Shown: one piece after another, positions 19,992 through 27,684 of the stretch
How the letters are laid out: every line of letters begins with the position of its first letter
How positions within the stretch are numbered: position 1 is the stretch's first letter
Source of the DNA: Streptomyces sp. NRRL F-6492
GTDB lineage: Bacteria > Actinomycetota > Actinomycetes > Streptomycetales > Streptomycetaceae
Length of the DNA stretch: 64,000 nt
Reading direction: 5' to 3'
NCBI RefSeq assembly: GCF_001280125.1
Contig: NZ_LGEG01000057.1
Coordinates: forward strand, 1 to 64,000
Notes under the pieces: generated by a model
Seen by the model: the letters and a program-made list of their open reading frames with translations, nothing else
Told to the model about the DNA's origin: nothing
Databases searched by the model: none
Made by a program: the position numbers and the translations under genes

Positions 19992-20489
19992 CTAGGGGGC
20001 GGGCGGGGCGTAGTGGCCGGGCGTCATCCGGGTGGTGACGCCGATCCGGTTCCAGGCGTTGATGGCGATGATCCCGGCGATGACCCGGGCCAGCTCGGTC
20101 TCGTCGAAGTGCTCGGCGGCGTGCGCGTACACCTCGTCGGGCACGAAGCCGTCGGTGAGGACGGTGACGGCCTCGGTCAGGGCGAGCGCCGCGAGCTCCC
20201 GCTCGGTGTAGAAGTGCCGGGACTCCTCCCAGGCGGAGAGCTGCACGATCCGCTCGACGCTCTCGCCCTCCGCGAGGGCGTCCTTGCTGTGCATGTCGAC
20301 GCAGAACGCGCAGTGGTTGATCTGCGAGGCCCGGATCTTGATCAGGTGGTAGAGGACGGGGTCGACGTCCTTGGCGGCGGCCGTCTCCAGGCGGATCATC
20401 GCCCGGTAGAACTCGGGGGCCCGCTCGGCGAAGGCCATCCGGGGCGCGTGCTCGTGGGCGCGTTCGGCGGTGGTGTGCGTACTGGTCAT
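19992..20489 (-). CDS. Carboxymuconolactone decarboxylase / AhpD-like protein
   Basis: A 165-aa alkylhydroperoxidase D-like protein. The CxxC-x3-H active-site motif is present as HCAFCVDMHSKDAL near residue 57, which supports a peroxidase/thiol role rather than the cysteine-free decarboxylase branch. ATG 20489 (MTSTHTTAERAHEH) is preceded by a -10-like TACGGT six bases upstream, so the mRNA is probably leaderless. It converges with the upstream operon and is followed on the same strand by no close partner; the acetyltransferase gene lies upstream of it. Confidence 0.85.
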   Translation of the reverse strand: MTSTHTTAERAHEHAPRMAFAERAPEFYRAMIRLETAAAKDVDPVLYHLIKIRASQINHCAFCVDMHSKDALAEGESVERIVQLSAWEESRHFYTERELAALALTEAVTVLTDGFVPDEVYAHAAEHFDETELARVIAGIIAINAWNRIGVTTRMTPGHYAPPAP

Positions 20490-20580
20490 GCGTCCACCGT
20501 AGGAGCCGGTTGGCGCAGGGGTGTGGGCCATTTCCACGGCAGGCGACCGGGCCACTTCGGGAGCGCCGGAGAGCCCGGGT

Positions 20581-21249
20581 TCAGGACGCCGGGCCCTCCT
20601 CCACCCAGGACGGGTCCGCGAGGAGCGCCTGGAGCTCGTTCACGAGCCGTGCCGTGTGGAACCCGTCCGCGGCGGCGTGGTGCACCTGTACGGCGAGGGG
20701 GAGCAGGACCCGGCCCTCCCGCTCGCCGTACCGGCCGAGCGTGAAGATCGGCGCGAGGTGGTCCCAGCCGCCGCCGATGTTCAGGTTGAACCCGGTGAAC
20801 GACGTCCACGGCAGGCTCGACACGTCGAACGCGTTGGGCGGCAGGTCCCCCTGCGGGAAGAAGTCGGTGGCGCGGCCGTGCTCCGCGAGCAGCGGGGCGG
20901 CCACGTCGTGGAACGCGCCGAAGTCGGGGTCGTGGGGCGCCCACGCGCACGCGAACGTCTCGCGCTCCGGATGGAAGACCGTGAAGGCCGGGTGCACGAC
21001 GGGCCAGACGGCCGGCCCGCCCGCCGCGGTGAGGCACATCCTGAACTCCTCGTGGCGGTTGACGACCGTGGAGAGCGCCCAGACCTGCGCGAGGTAGGTC
21101 TTGCGCGACGACCCGCGCAACGCGGCGGCGAACGCGGTGACGTCGAGCTCCACCGTCATCGAGTACGTGCACGGGACGGTCCGGCGGTAGTGCTCGAAGT
21201 GCTGCCTGCGCGGCCAGGTGTCGAGGTCGATCGGGGCGGGGGCGTCCAT
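20581..21249 (-). CDS. CatA-type chloramphenicol O-acetyltransferase family protein
   Basis: A 222-aa protein of the trimeric CatA acyltransferase family. The active-site signature is complete: QVHHAAADGFHTARLVNEL, with catalytic His191 and structural Asp195, and the family length (about 215-220) is met. CatA enzymes move an acetyl group from acetyl-CoA to chloramphenicol; chromosomal actinobacterial members may act on other hydroxyl acceptors, so the substrate is not proven. ATG 21249 has a -10-like CAGGAT about 6 nt upstream and no ribosome-binding site, so it may be leaderless. No resistance or mobile genes adjoin it. Divergent from the MocR regulator. Confidence 0.85.
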   Translation of the reverse strand: MDAPAPIDLDTWPRRQHFEHYRRTVPCTYSMTVELDVTAFAAALRGSSRKTYLAQVWALSTVVNRHEEFRMCLTAAGGPAVWPVVHPAFTVFHPERETFACAWAPHDPDFGAFHDVAAPLLAEHGRATDFFPQGDLPPNAFDVSSLPWTSFTGFNLNIGGGWDHLAPIFTLGRYGEREGRVLLPLAVQVHHAAADGFHTARLVNELQALLADPSWVEEGPAS

Positions 21250-21318
21250 CCGCCCATCCTGTCAGCCGCCGGAAAACGGCGAAGGGGCTTTTCCGGCGCG
21301 GGGGTATGGTCCGTTCCC

Positions 21319-22722
21319 ATGGCGAACGACTGGGCCGCCTTCGGGGCCGACCTCCATCTGGAACTCCGAGGGACGCGCCTGCGCGCGGGACTCATGGACG
21401 CCCTGCGGGAGGCGGTGCGCAGCGGGCGCCTGGCGGCGGGGACCCGGCTGCCGTCCTCCCGCTCGCTCGCCGCCGACCTCGGCACGGCCCGCAACACGGT
21501 CGCCGACGCGTACGCCGAGCTGGTCGCCGAGGGCTGGCTGACCGCCCGGCAGGGCTCGGGCACGCGGGTGGCCGGCCGCGCGGAGCCCCGGGACCGTCCG
21601 CGCCACCGGCCCCCCACCACCCCTCCGGCCAGGGCCACCCCCACCCACAACCTGAAGGCGGGCACCCCGGACCTCGCCTCCTTCCCGCGCGCCGACTGGC
21701 TCAAGGCGTACCGGCGGGCGATCACCGCCGCCCCCGACGAGGCCTTTGGGTACGGGGACCCGCGCGGCCGCCCCGAACTGCGCGCCGCGCTCGCCGAGTA
21801 CCTGGCCCGCGCGCGGGGCGTGCACGCCCGGCCCGGACGGATCGTGGTCTGCGCCGGGTTCGTGCACGGCCTGACGCTGATCGGCCGGGTGCTGCGGGAC
21901 CGCGGGGCACGGGCCGCGGCCGTGGAGTCGTACGGCCTGAAGGTGCACGCCGACGTCCTGGCCGGCGCGGGCCTGACCACTCCGCCCCTGCCCTTCGACG
22001 AACGGGGCACGGTCGTGGAGGAGCTGTCGTCCCTGGCCGGCTGCGGGGCGGTCCTCATGACGGCGGCCCATCAGTTCCCGCTCGGCGGGGCCCTGCCCCC
22101 GGACCGGCGGGCGGCCGTGGTCGACTGGGCGCGGGCCTCGGGCGGGCTGGTCCTGGAGGACGACTACGACGGCGAGTTCCGCTACGACAGACAGCCCGTG
22201 GGGGCCCTCCAGGGCCTCGACCCGGAGCGGGTCGTGTACCTCGGCACCGCGAGCAAGTCCCTCGCCCCCGGCCTGCGCCTCGCGTGGATGGTCCTGCCGG
22301 AGGGCCTGGCGGACGAGGTGGCGGCGGCGAAGGGGGCCGTGGACTGGGTGTCCGGCGCGACGGACCAGCTGGCGTTCGCGGAGTTCCTGCGCTCGGGGGC
22401 GTACGACCGGCACGTCCGGGCGATGCGGCTGCGCTACCGGCGCCGCCGCGACCAGCTCGTGGCGGCGGTGGCCGCGCACGCGCCGGAGACCCGGGTCGGC
22501 GGCATCGCGGCGGGCCTGCACGCCGTCCTCACCCTCCCCCCGGGCACCGAAGGCCCGACCCTGCGGGCCGCCGCCCGCCACGGCCTCGCCGTCCAGAGCG
22601 TCTCCCACTACCGCCGCCCCACCGCCCTCCCGGCCCCGCCCGCCCTGGTCGTCGGCTACGCCACCCCGTCGGACAGCGCGTGGCCGGGGGCGCTGGAGGC
22701 GCTGTGCCGGGTGCTGCCCTGA
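21319..22722 (+). CDS. MocR-type regulator (GntR wHTH fused to aminotransferase fold)
   Basis: A 467-aa PLP-dependent regulator of the MocR/PdxR group. The N-terminal GntR winged helix spans about 14-80 (LPSSRSLAADLGTARNTVAD). The rest is a fold-type I aminotransferase domain whose PLP lysine is Lys313 in GTASKSLAPGLRLAW, with DDYDGEFRYDRQP conserved. ATG 21319 follows a TATGGT -10 box at 21305-21310, so the leader is very short. Some family members control pyridoxine or amino-acid genes. The divergent CatA-like gene, about 70 bp away, is the natural candidate target. No PLP-synthesis gene is adjacent. Confidence 0.9.
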   Translation: MANDWAAFGADLHLELRGTRLRAGLMDALREAVRSGRLAAGTRLPSSRSLAADLGTARNTVADAYAELVAEGWLTARQGSGTRVAGRAEPRDRPRHRPPTTPPARATPTHNLKAGTPDLASFPRADWLKAYRRAITAAPDEAFGYGDPRGRPELRAALAEYLARARGVHARPGRIVVCAGFVHGLTLIGRVLRDRGARAAAVESYGLKVHADVLAGAGLTTPPLPFDERGTVVEELSSLAGCGAVLMTAAHQFPLGGALPPDRRAAVVDWARASGGLVLEDDYDGEFRYDRQPVGALQGLDPERVVYLGTASKSLAPGLRLAWMVLPEGLADEVAAAKGAVDWVSGATDQLAFAEFLRSGAYDRHVRAMRLRYRRRRDQLVAAVAAHAPETRVGGIAAGLHAVLTLPPGTEGPTLRAAARHGLAVQSVSHYRRPTALPAPPALVVGYATPSDSAWPGALEALCRVLP

Positions 22723-22879
22723 GGACGGGGGGCCGGAGGGGGTTCCCCGGTCCGCCTCCGGAGGAACCCCTCCGTCCGGACCGCCGCACGGCCTCTCCTT
22801 GTCAGGCCGCCCCTGACGCTCCTATCCTGCGTGTCAGGGTCGGCCTGACGGACGGGCCGCCGGTGGAGGAGGGTTCGCG

Positions 22880-23251
22880 ATGCTCCCCGAAACGACGGAC
22901 CACGACGGCCGGGCGTGCTCGTTCTGCGCCAAGCCCGAGGCCGAGGCGACCAAGCTGGTCGCCGGTCCCGGGGTGAACATCTGCACCGACTGCGTGGACC
23001 TGGCCGCCTCGATCGTCGCCGAGTACCGCCCGGGTCCGACCGAGCTGCGGATGCCGATGTGGAGCGAGCTGACCGATGCCGAGATGCTGGAGCGGCTGCC
23101 CCGGGTCGCGGCACTCGCCGACCAGATCGAGGCCGATCTGCGCATGTGGGTCACGGAGCTCCGGCGTCGCGGCGTGACCTGGGCCGGGGTCGGCCGGGCG
23201 CTGGGCATCACCCGCCAGTCGGCCTGGGAACGCTTCTCCGGGGAGCGGTGA
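22880..23251 (+). CDS. ClpX-type C4 zinc finger fused to an HTH
   Basis: A 123-aa protein from ATG 22880 with ggaggaggg upstream. Residues 10-45 are a ClpX zinc-binding domain (CSFCAKPEAEATKLVAGPG, ICTDCVD), with Cys spacing C-x2-C ... C-x2-C as in ClpX N-domains; there is no ATPase. Residues about 80-120 form a helix-turn-helix ending TWAGVGRALGITRQSAWERF, which closely matches the HTH of the ClpN-domain protein at 54505-55254. Inference: a small regulator or adaptor able to contact the Clp system. A terminator-like GC hairpin is not obvious downstream. Confidence 0.8.
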   Translation: MLPETTDHDGRACSFCAKPEAEATKLVAGPGVNICTDCVDLAASIVAEYRPGPTELRMPMWSELTDAEMLERLPRVAALADQIEADLRMWVTELRRRGVTWAGVGRALGITRQSAWERFSGER

Positions 23252-23419
23252 CCGGGAGGCCGGCCCCGCCCGTCCCGCCGACCCGGCCCGCGGGAACGAG
23301 CGCGTCGCGGCCGGCCGGGCGCGTGCCGGGGCGCGTCGGCGGCGCTCAGGGGGCGCCGGAGGCGGTGCCCGGCCCCCGGCCCGTCGTCGGCCGCACCGGC
23401 CCCACGCGCTCGCGCGGGA

Positions 23420-24157
23420 TCAGGGCCGCCGGTCGCCGTGCTCGACGAGGATCTCCCGGGCCGCCCGCACGAGGTGCGCGTTGTCCCGCGCGGTCGAGCC
23501 GTCGGGCAGCGCGAGTACGTCCTCCAGGCCGATCCTGGTGGCCAGGCCCAGGCCGGCCGCCGTGCGCAGTACGGGCCAGGCGCCGCCGTCCTCGCCGTGC
23601 AGCAGCAGGGGGGACACGAGGTCGTCCCCCAGTTCTCGCAGCAGGGCCGCGGCCGTGGCCGCCGCCGTGGCCGGGTCGGTGTCGGTCACCTCGACCAGGA
23701 CCCGCAGCACCCGGTGGGCCGACGCCCAGGTGCGGAACCGGCGGGCGCCGTCGGTGCCCGACCAGACACCGGCCTCGACGCCGATCCCGCGCTCCAGCAG
23801 CGCGTCGGCCACCGCCTCGGCGCCCTCCTCGTGCCAGTTCACCGAGGCGTGGTCGGGCAGCACCGTCCACGACCGGATCAGCTCGATCCGCTTCCCCGGG
23901 TCCGGGACCGCCCAGGCCCCGGTGGTGACCCCGACCCGCACCCCTTCCGGCACGGCGGCACGCACCGCGCCCACCGCCTCGGCGACCACCCGGGGCTCCA
24001 GCGAGTCGAGACCGTCGGCTCCTCTGGGGTGGAGGTGGACGTCCTCCGCCCCGGCCTCCACGGCGCGTGCCGCCTCGGCCGCCAACTCCCCGGGGGTCAC
24101 CGGGACCCGGCGGTTCTCGCTCCGGTTCCGTGCTCCGTTCAGACACACCTGCAACAT
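23420..24157 (-). CDS. BKACE / 3-keto-5-aminohexanoate cleavage family protein (DUF849)
   Basis: A 245-aa TIM-barrel enzyme of the beta-keto acid cleavage family, which splits a beta-keto acid with acetyl-CoA in a Zn-dependent reaction. Visible motifs: LQVCLNGARNRSEN at the start, the metal-ligand HLHPRG near residue 44, and SVNWHEEGAEAV and LVEVTDTDP further on. It is shorter than the 270-300 aa biochemically studied members, as is common in Streptomyces, and the substrate cannot be told. ATG 24157 gives the homologous N-terminus. It follows the membrane-protein gene by 33 bp on the same strand and is probably co-transcribed. Confidence 0.8.
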   Translation of the reverse strand: MLQVCLNGARNRSENRRVPVTPGELAAEAARAVEAGAEDVHLHPRGADGLDSLEPRVVAEAVGAVRAAVPEGVRVGVTTGAWAVPDPGKRIELIRSWTVLPDHASVNWHEEGAEAVADALLERGIGVEAGVWSGTDGARRFRTWASAHRVLRVLVEVTDTDPATAAATAAALLRELGDDLVSPLLLHGEDGGAWPVLRTAAGLGLATRIGLEDVLALPDGSTARDNAHLVRAAREILVEHGDRRP

Positions 24158-24190
24158 GCGCCGCACTCTGCCAGGCGCCACGGGCATCCT

Positions 24191-25087
24191 TCACGGTCCG
24201 CGCCGACGGGACCGGAACGGGTCGGCGCCCCGGTCCCCGGAGCCGCTTGACGCCCCAGGGGGTGACACCGGCTCCGGCGCCTCCCCGAAGCGGGCCAGGG
24301 TCAGAGAGCCCGCCACCGCCACCGCGAAGCCGGTGACCGCCAGCCAGCCGAGGCCGGGGCGGGTGGTGTCGCCGAGCCAGGCCACGCCGACCGCCGCCGG
24401 GCCGATCGTCTCGCCGAGCACCATGCCCGCCGTCGCCGTCGTCACCGAGCCCCGCTGGAACGCCGAGGTCAGCAGGAGGAACGCCGCCCCGCCGCCCGCC
24501 AGGAGGGCGTACAGGGCCGGGTTCGTGAGGTCGATCCCGTCGATCAGGCGGACCGCCACCTCCACCACCCCGAAGCCGAGGCCCGCGCCCAGGCCGAGGG
24601 CGAGCGCGCGCGGGCGGTCCGGGAGCCTCCCGGCCGCCGCGCCGAGCAGCAGGATCCCGAACGCGACGGCCAGGAGCGCCCAGTCCAGGGCCTCCGGGCC
24701 CGCCCGGTGGCCCTCCCGGCCCGAGGCGAGGGCCAGCATCGCGAGCCCCGCGCAGACCACGGCCACGGCCGTCCACTCCACCCGGCTCAGCCGCACCCGC
24801 AGCACCCGCGAGGCGACGACCGCCGTCACCGCCAGGCTCGCGGCGAGGGCCGCGCCCACCACGTAGATGGGCAGCGTCCGCAGGGCCACGATCTGGAGGA
24901 CGAACCCCAGGCCGTCCAGACAGAGACCGGCGAGATATCGCCATTGCCGCACCGCCCGCCACAGCAGCGCGACGTCGACCCCGCCGCCGCTGCCCGGCTC
25001 CGCCGCGCGGGCCGCCACCGCCTGGAGGACGGAGGCCGTGCCGTAACAGATGGCTGAAGCAAACGCACAAATCATCCCGAGGAGCAC
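24191..25087 (-). CDS. DMT/EamA-like integral membrane protein
   Basis: A 298-aa protein with about nine or ten membrane helices and short loops, starting MLLGMICAFASAICYGTASV at ATG 25087. The pattern (GTASVLQAVAARA, YVVGAALAASLAVTAVVASR, GMVLGETIGPAAVGVAWLGD) is that of the drug/metabolite transporter group. A GDRGAD/Arg-rich tail of about 30 residues follows. Substrate unknown; the linked BKACE gene might handle the same metabolite. No ribosome-binding site is clear, so the leader may be short. Confidence 0.75.
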   Translation of the reverse strand: MLLGMICAFASAICYGTASVLQAVAARAAEPGSGGGVDVALLWRAVRQWRYLAGLCLDGLGFVLQIVALRTLPIYVVGAALAASLAVTAVVASRVLRVRLSRVEWTAVAVVCAGLAMLALASGREGHRAGPEALDWALLAVAFGILLLGAAAGRLPDRPRALALGLGAGLGFGVVEVAVRLIDGIDLTNPALYALLAGGGAAFLLLTSAFQRGSVTTATAGMVLGETIGPAAVGVAWLGDTTRPGLGWLAVTGFAVAVAGSLTLARFGEAPEPVSPPGASSGSGDRGADPFRSRRRGP

Positions 25088-25204
25088 GAAACGACTTTAG
25101 GGCGTGCAGCCGGAAAGCACCGGACTGGACTGGCGGTCTCGGCATGTGTGACCGTGAGGGCGCGGCCGTGAGGATCGCGACCGCGAAGGGGGAGGGTGAC
25201 AGGC

Positions 25205-25507
25205 ATGCGGAGGCTGAGGTCGAGCACGGTGGTGCTCGGCGGAATGGGCCTGCTGGCGGCGACGATCACGGCGTGCGGTTCCGAACCGGACAAGCGCTGC
25301 GTGGACCGGCTGAGCCGGGAGCAGCTGCCCCGCTACGAGTGCGAGAGCGGCGGCAGCGGGAGCGGCAGCGGCACCAGCACCACCACTCCCCGCGGCTCGT
25401 ACTACTACGGCGGCTCCGTCAGCGACAAGAAGGTGAGCGGCGGCAGCTTCGACAAGGCCGCCGTCGACAGCGGCGGCTTCGGCTGCTCCCGCACCGGCGG
25501 CGGCTGA
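25205..25507 (+). CDS. Small Gly/Ser-rich lipoprotein, YgiB-like tail
   Basis: A 100-aa lipoprotein. ATG 25205 (MRRLRSSTVVLGG) is preferred to GTG 25196, because GGGGGAGGG (25188-25196) sits at the right distance. The signal peptide ends in a lipobox, LLAATITAC, with Cys24 as the lipidated residue. The mature part has two Cys (KRCVDRL, YECESG), a (GSGS) stretch, YYYGG, and ends DSGGFGCSRTGGG. The terminal GGFG resembles E. coli YgiB/DUF1190, whose gene also sits beside a glutathionylspermidine-synthase-like gene. The stop is 14 bp before that gene here, so they form an operon. Confidence 0.8.
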   Translation: MRRLRSSTVVLGGMGLLAATITACGSEPDKRCVDRLSREQLPRYECESGGSGSGSGTSTTTPRGSYYYGGSVSDKKVSGGSFDKAAVDSGGFGCSRTGGG

Positions 25508-25521
25508 GGCGGGCCGGAAGC

Positions 25522-26706
25522 ATGGAACGCCACACCGTCGAACCCCGCCCGGACTGGCAGCGGACGGTCGAGGAGCAGGGGCTCGTCTATCCGCTCACCC
25601 GCCACCCGGACGGTTCGCTGCGCCCGTACTGGGACGAGAGCGCGTACTACTCCTTCTCCCTGCCCGAGGTCGAGGCGCTGGAGGAGGTCGTCGAGGAGCT
25701 GCACGCGATGTCCCTCGCGGCCGCCGCGCACATCGTCGGGAAGGATCGTTTCGCGGACCTCGGCGTCACCGACCCCCGGCTGGCCGGCCTCATCGCCGAG
25801 TCCTGGCGGCGGCGCGACGAACTCCCCTCGATCTACGGGCGGTTCGACCTCCGGTACGACGGCACCGGACCGGCCAAGATGCTGGAGTACAACGCCGACA
25901 CCCCGACCTCCCTCGTGGAGGCCGCGAGCCCGCAGTGGTTCTGGATGGAGGAGCGGTTCCCCGGCGCCGACCAGTGGAACTCCCTCCACGAGCGGCTCGT
26001 CGACGCCTGGCGGCGCCAGGCCCACCTGCTGCCGCCCGGCCCCGTCCACTTCGCCCACTCGGACGGCGACGAGCTCGGCGAGGACCTGATGACGGTCGCG
26101 TACCTGCGCGAGACCGCCCAGCAGGCCGGACTGGAGACCGAGGCGCTCTCCGTCGAGCAGATCGGCTGGGACCGGCTCTCGGGCCGCTTCGTCGACGACC
26201 GGCTCCGCTTCCTCCGCAGCTGCTTCAAGCTCTACCCGTGGGAGTGGCTGACCACCGACCGCTTCGGCCCGCACGTCCTGGACACCCTCGACAACGGCGG
26301 CGGCACCGGCACCACCTGCTGGATCGAGCCCGCCTGGAAGATGCTGCTCTCCAACAAGGCGCTGCTCGCGATCCTCTGGGAGCTGTACCCCGGCCACCCC
26401 AACCTGCTGCCCGCCTACCTCGACGGGCCGCGCGAACTCGCCACCACCACCGGCTGGGTCGCCAAGCCGCTGCTCGGCCGCGAGGGCGAGGGCGTCACCC
26501 TGCACGAGGCCGGCACGGAACTCCCCGTGCGCGACGGGGAACCCCTCTGCTACCAGGGCCTCGCCCCGCTGCCCGACTTCGACGGCAACCGGGTGGTCCT
26601 CGGCGCGTGGGTCGTCGGGGACGAGGCGGCGGGCCTCGGCATCCGGGAGTCGGCGGGCCCCGTCACCGACGAGTACGCCCGCTTCCTCCCGCACGTGATC
26701 CTCTGA
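25522..26706 (+). CDS. Glutathionylspermidine synthase-like ATP-grasp ligase (YgiC/YjfC type)
   Basis: A 394-aa protein matching only the C-terminal synthetase half of glutathionylspermidine synthase; the amidase half is missing, as in E. coli YgiC and YjfC. Visible features: YGRFDLRYDGTGPAKMLEYN and NADTPTSLVEAA (substrate/ATP region near 105-140), KMLLSNKALLAILWELYPGH, and the ATP-grasp core WVAKPLLGREGEGV near 315-330. Streptomyces make neither glutathione nor glutathionylspermidine, so another amide bond must be formed. The partner lipoprotein just upstream is the obvious candidate substrate or anchor. ATG 25522 has ggaag upstream. Confidence 0.88.
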   Translation: MERHTVEPRPDWQRTVEEQGLVYPLTRHPDGSLRPYWDESAYYSFSLPEVEALEEVVEELHAMSLAAAAHIVGKDRFADLGVTDPRLAGLIAESWRRRDELPSIYGRFDLRYDGTGPAKMLEYNADTPTSLVEAASPQWFWMEERFPGADQWNSLHERLVDAWRRQAHLLPPGPVHFAHSDGDELGEDLMTVAYLRETAQQAGLETEALSVEQIGWDRLSGRFVDDRLRFLRSCFKLYPWEWLTTDRFGPHVLDTLDNGGGTGTTCWIEPAWKMLLSNKALLAILWELYPGHPNLLPAYLDGPRELATTTGWVAKPLLGREGEGVTLHEAGTELPVRDGEPLCYQGLAPLPDFDGNRVVLGAWVVGDEAAGLGIRESAGPVTDEYARFLPHVIL

Positions 26707-26724
26707 CCGCCCCGCCGCGGCGGG

Positions 26725-27420
26725 CTACTCGGGGACGTAGTCCCTCAGCGGCGCGGGCCTCAGGCCCGCCGCCGCGGCCAGGTCCAGGGCCCTCTCCAGG
26801 TCCTGCTCCAGGGTCTCGTTGAAGTGCAGCAGGACGATGTCGCCGGCCTTGAGCTCCGGGGTCGGCGGCGTCCACTGGCCCCAGGTGGTGAGGTCGTGCG
26901 TCCAGGTCACCACGGCCTTCGCCCCGCAGGCGCGCGCGGTGGCCAGGGTGGTCGCGTCGTACGTGCCGTACGGCGGGCGCAGCAGCCGCGGGCCGTCGCC
27001 GAACCGGGCGAGGTGCTGGTCCCTGGCCCCGCAGAACTCCGCCTTCTGCCCAGCGGCGTCGAGCGTCGTCAGGTCCGGGTGGTTGACGGTGTGGTTCTCG
27101 ACGCGGGAGGGCCCGTGGTCGAGCAGGGTCCGGAAGTAGCCGGAGTCGTACGAGTAGGCGCCGGGGAGCAGGAAGAGCGAGGCGGGCACCCGCCGGTCGA
27201 GCAGCAGCTTCGCGGCGGCGGGGTCGTGGAACCAGCCGTCGTCGATGGTGATGAAGACGACCGGGTCGGTGGTCTCGACGTGCGAGACCACCGGGACGGG
27301 AGCGGGCCAGGCCGTCTCCGGGACGGCGTGCGCGGGCCCCGTGACCGCGCCGACGAGCGCGAGCGGGACGAGGGCGGCGAGCGCGGCACGCACGGCGTGA
27401 CGCGAGCGGGGTCTCGGCAT
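26725..27420 (-). CDS. Secreted polysaccharide deacetylase (CE4)
   Basis: A 231-aa NodB-type deacetylase with a Sec signal peptide (residues 1-32, ending GPAHA). Metal-binding and catalytic motifs are present: FITIDDGW with Asp60/Asp61, the HTVNH metal histidines at 110 and 114, RPPYG at 148-152, and a C-terminal LLHFNETL where the Leu-His motif lies. Substrates of the family are chitin, peptidoglycan or acetylxylan; the DasR-like site in the promoter favours a GlcNAc polymer. The promoter reads TTGACA (27451-27456), 18 bp, AATGAT (27427-27432), with the ATG 7 nt later, so the mRNA is probably leaderless. Confidence 0.9.
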   Translation of the reverse strand: MPRPRSRHAVRAALAALVPLALVGAVTGPAHAVPETAWPAPVPVVSHVETTDPVVFITIDDGWFHDPAAAKLLLDRRVPASLFLLPGAYSYDSGYFRTLLDHGPSRVENHTVNHPDLTTLDAAGQKAEFCGARDQHLARFGDGPRLLRPPYGTYDATTLATARACGAKAVVTWTHDLTTWGQWTPPTPELKAGDIVLLHFNETLEQDLERALDLAAAAGLRPAPLRDYVPE

Positions 27421-27429
27421 GGCCGCATC

Positions 27430-27445
27430 ATTGGCCTAGACCAAC
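27430..27445. promoter_or_regulatory. Probable DasR-responsive element (dre) over the deacetylase promoter
   Basis: ATTGGCCTAGACCAAC matches the published dre palindrome ACTGGTCTAGACCAGT at 12 of 16 positions, including the whole CTAGACCA core. It overlaps the -10 box and spacer of the deacetylase promoter, a position for repression. DasR is a GntR repressor released by glucosamine-6-phosphate. Confidence 0.65.
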
Positions 27446-27476
27446 TGCCGTGTCAATGGTCCGTGTTGCCCTGCCT

Positions 27477-27545
27477 GGACCGGACTGTCCGGGCCGGGCT
27501 GTCCGGACCGCCCTGTCCGGACCGCCCTGTCCGGGCGAGGGCTGG
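27477..27545. repeat. Imperfect tandem repeat of tgtccggaccgccc units
   Basis: Four or five copies of a 14-16-bp unit (ctgtccggaccgcc) lie downstream of rocD, between it and the deacetylase promoter. Units can pair with each other (ccgga is self-complementary), so they may end rocD transcription. Confidence 0.6.
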
Positions 27546-27684
27546 CCGGGCCGTCCGGGCGGGCCCGCACGGACCTGGTCCGTACGGGCCGAGCCCGCCT
27601 CGACCGGATGACCGGGAAGCGCACCGGCACGCGCCCGCCCCGCACCGGCCCGCCCCGCGCCCGCCCGGTCCACGATCCCGGCCG

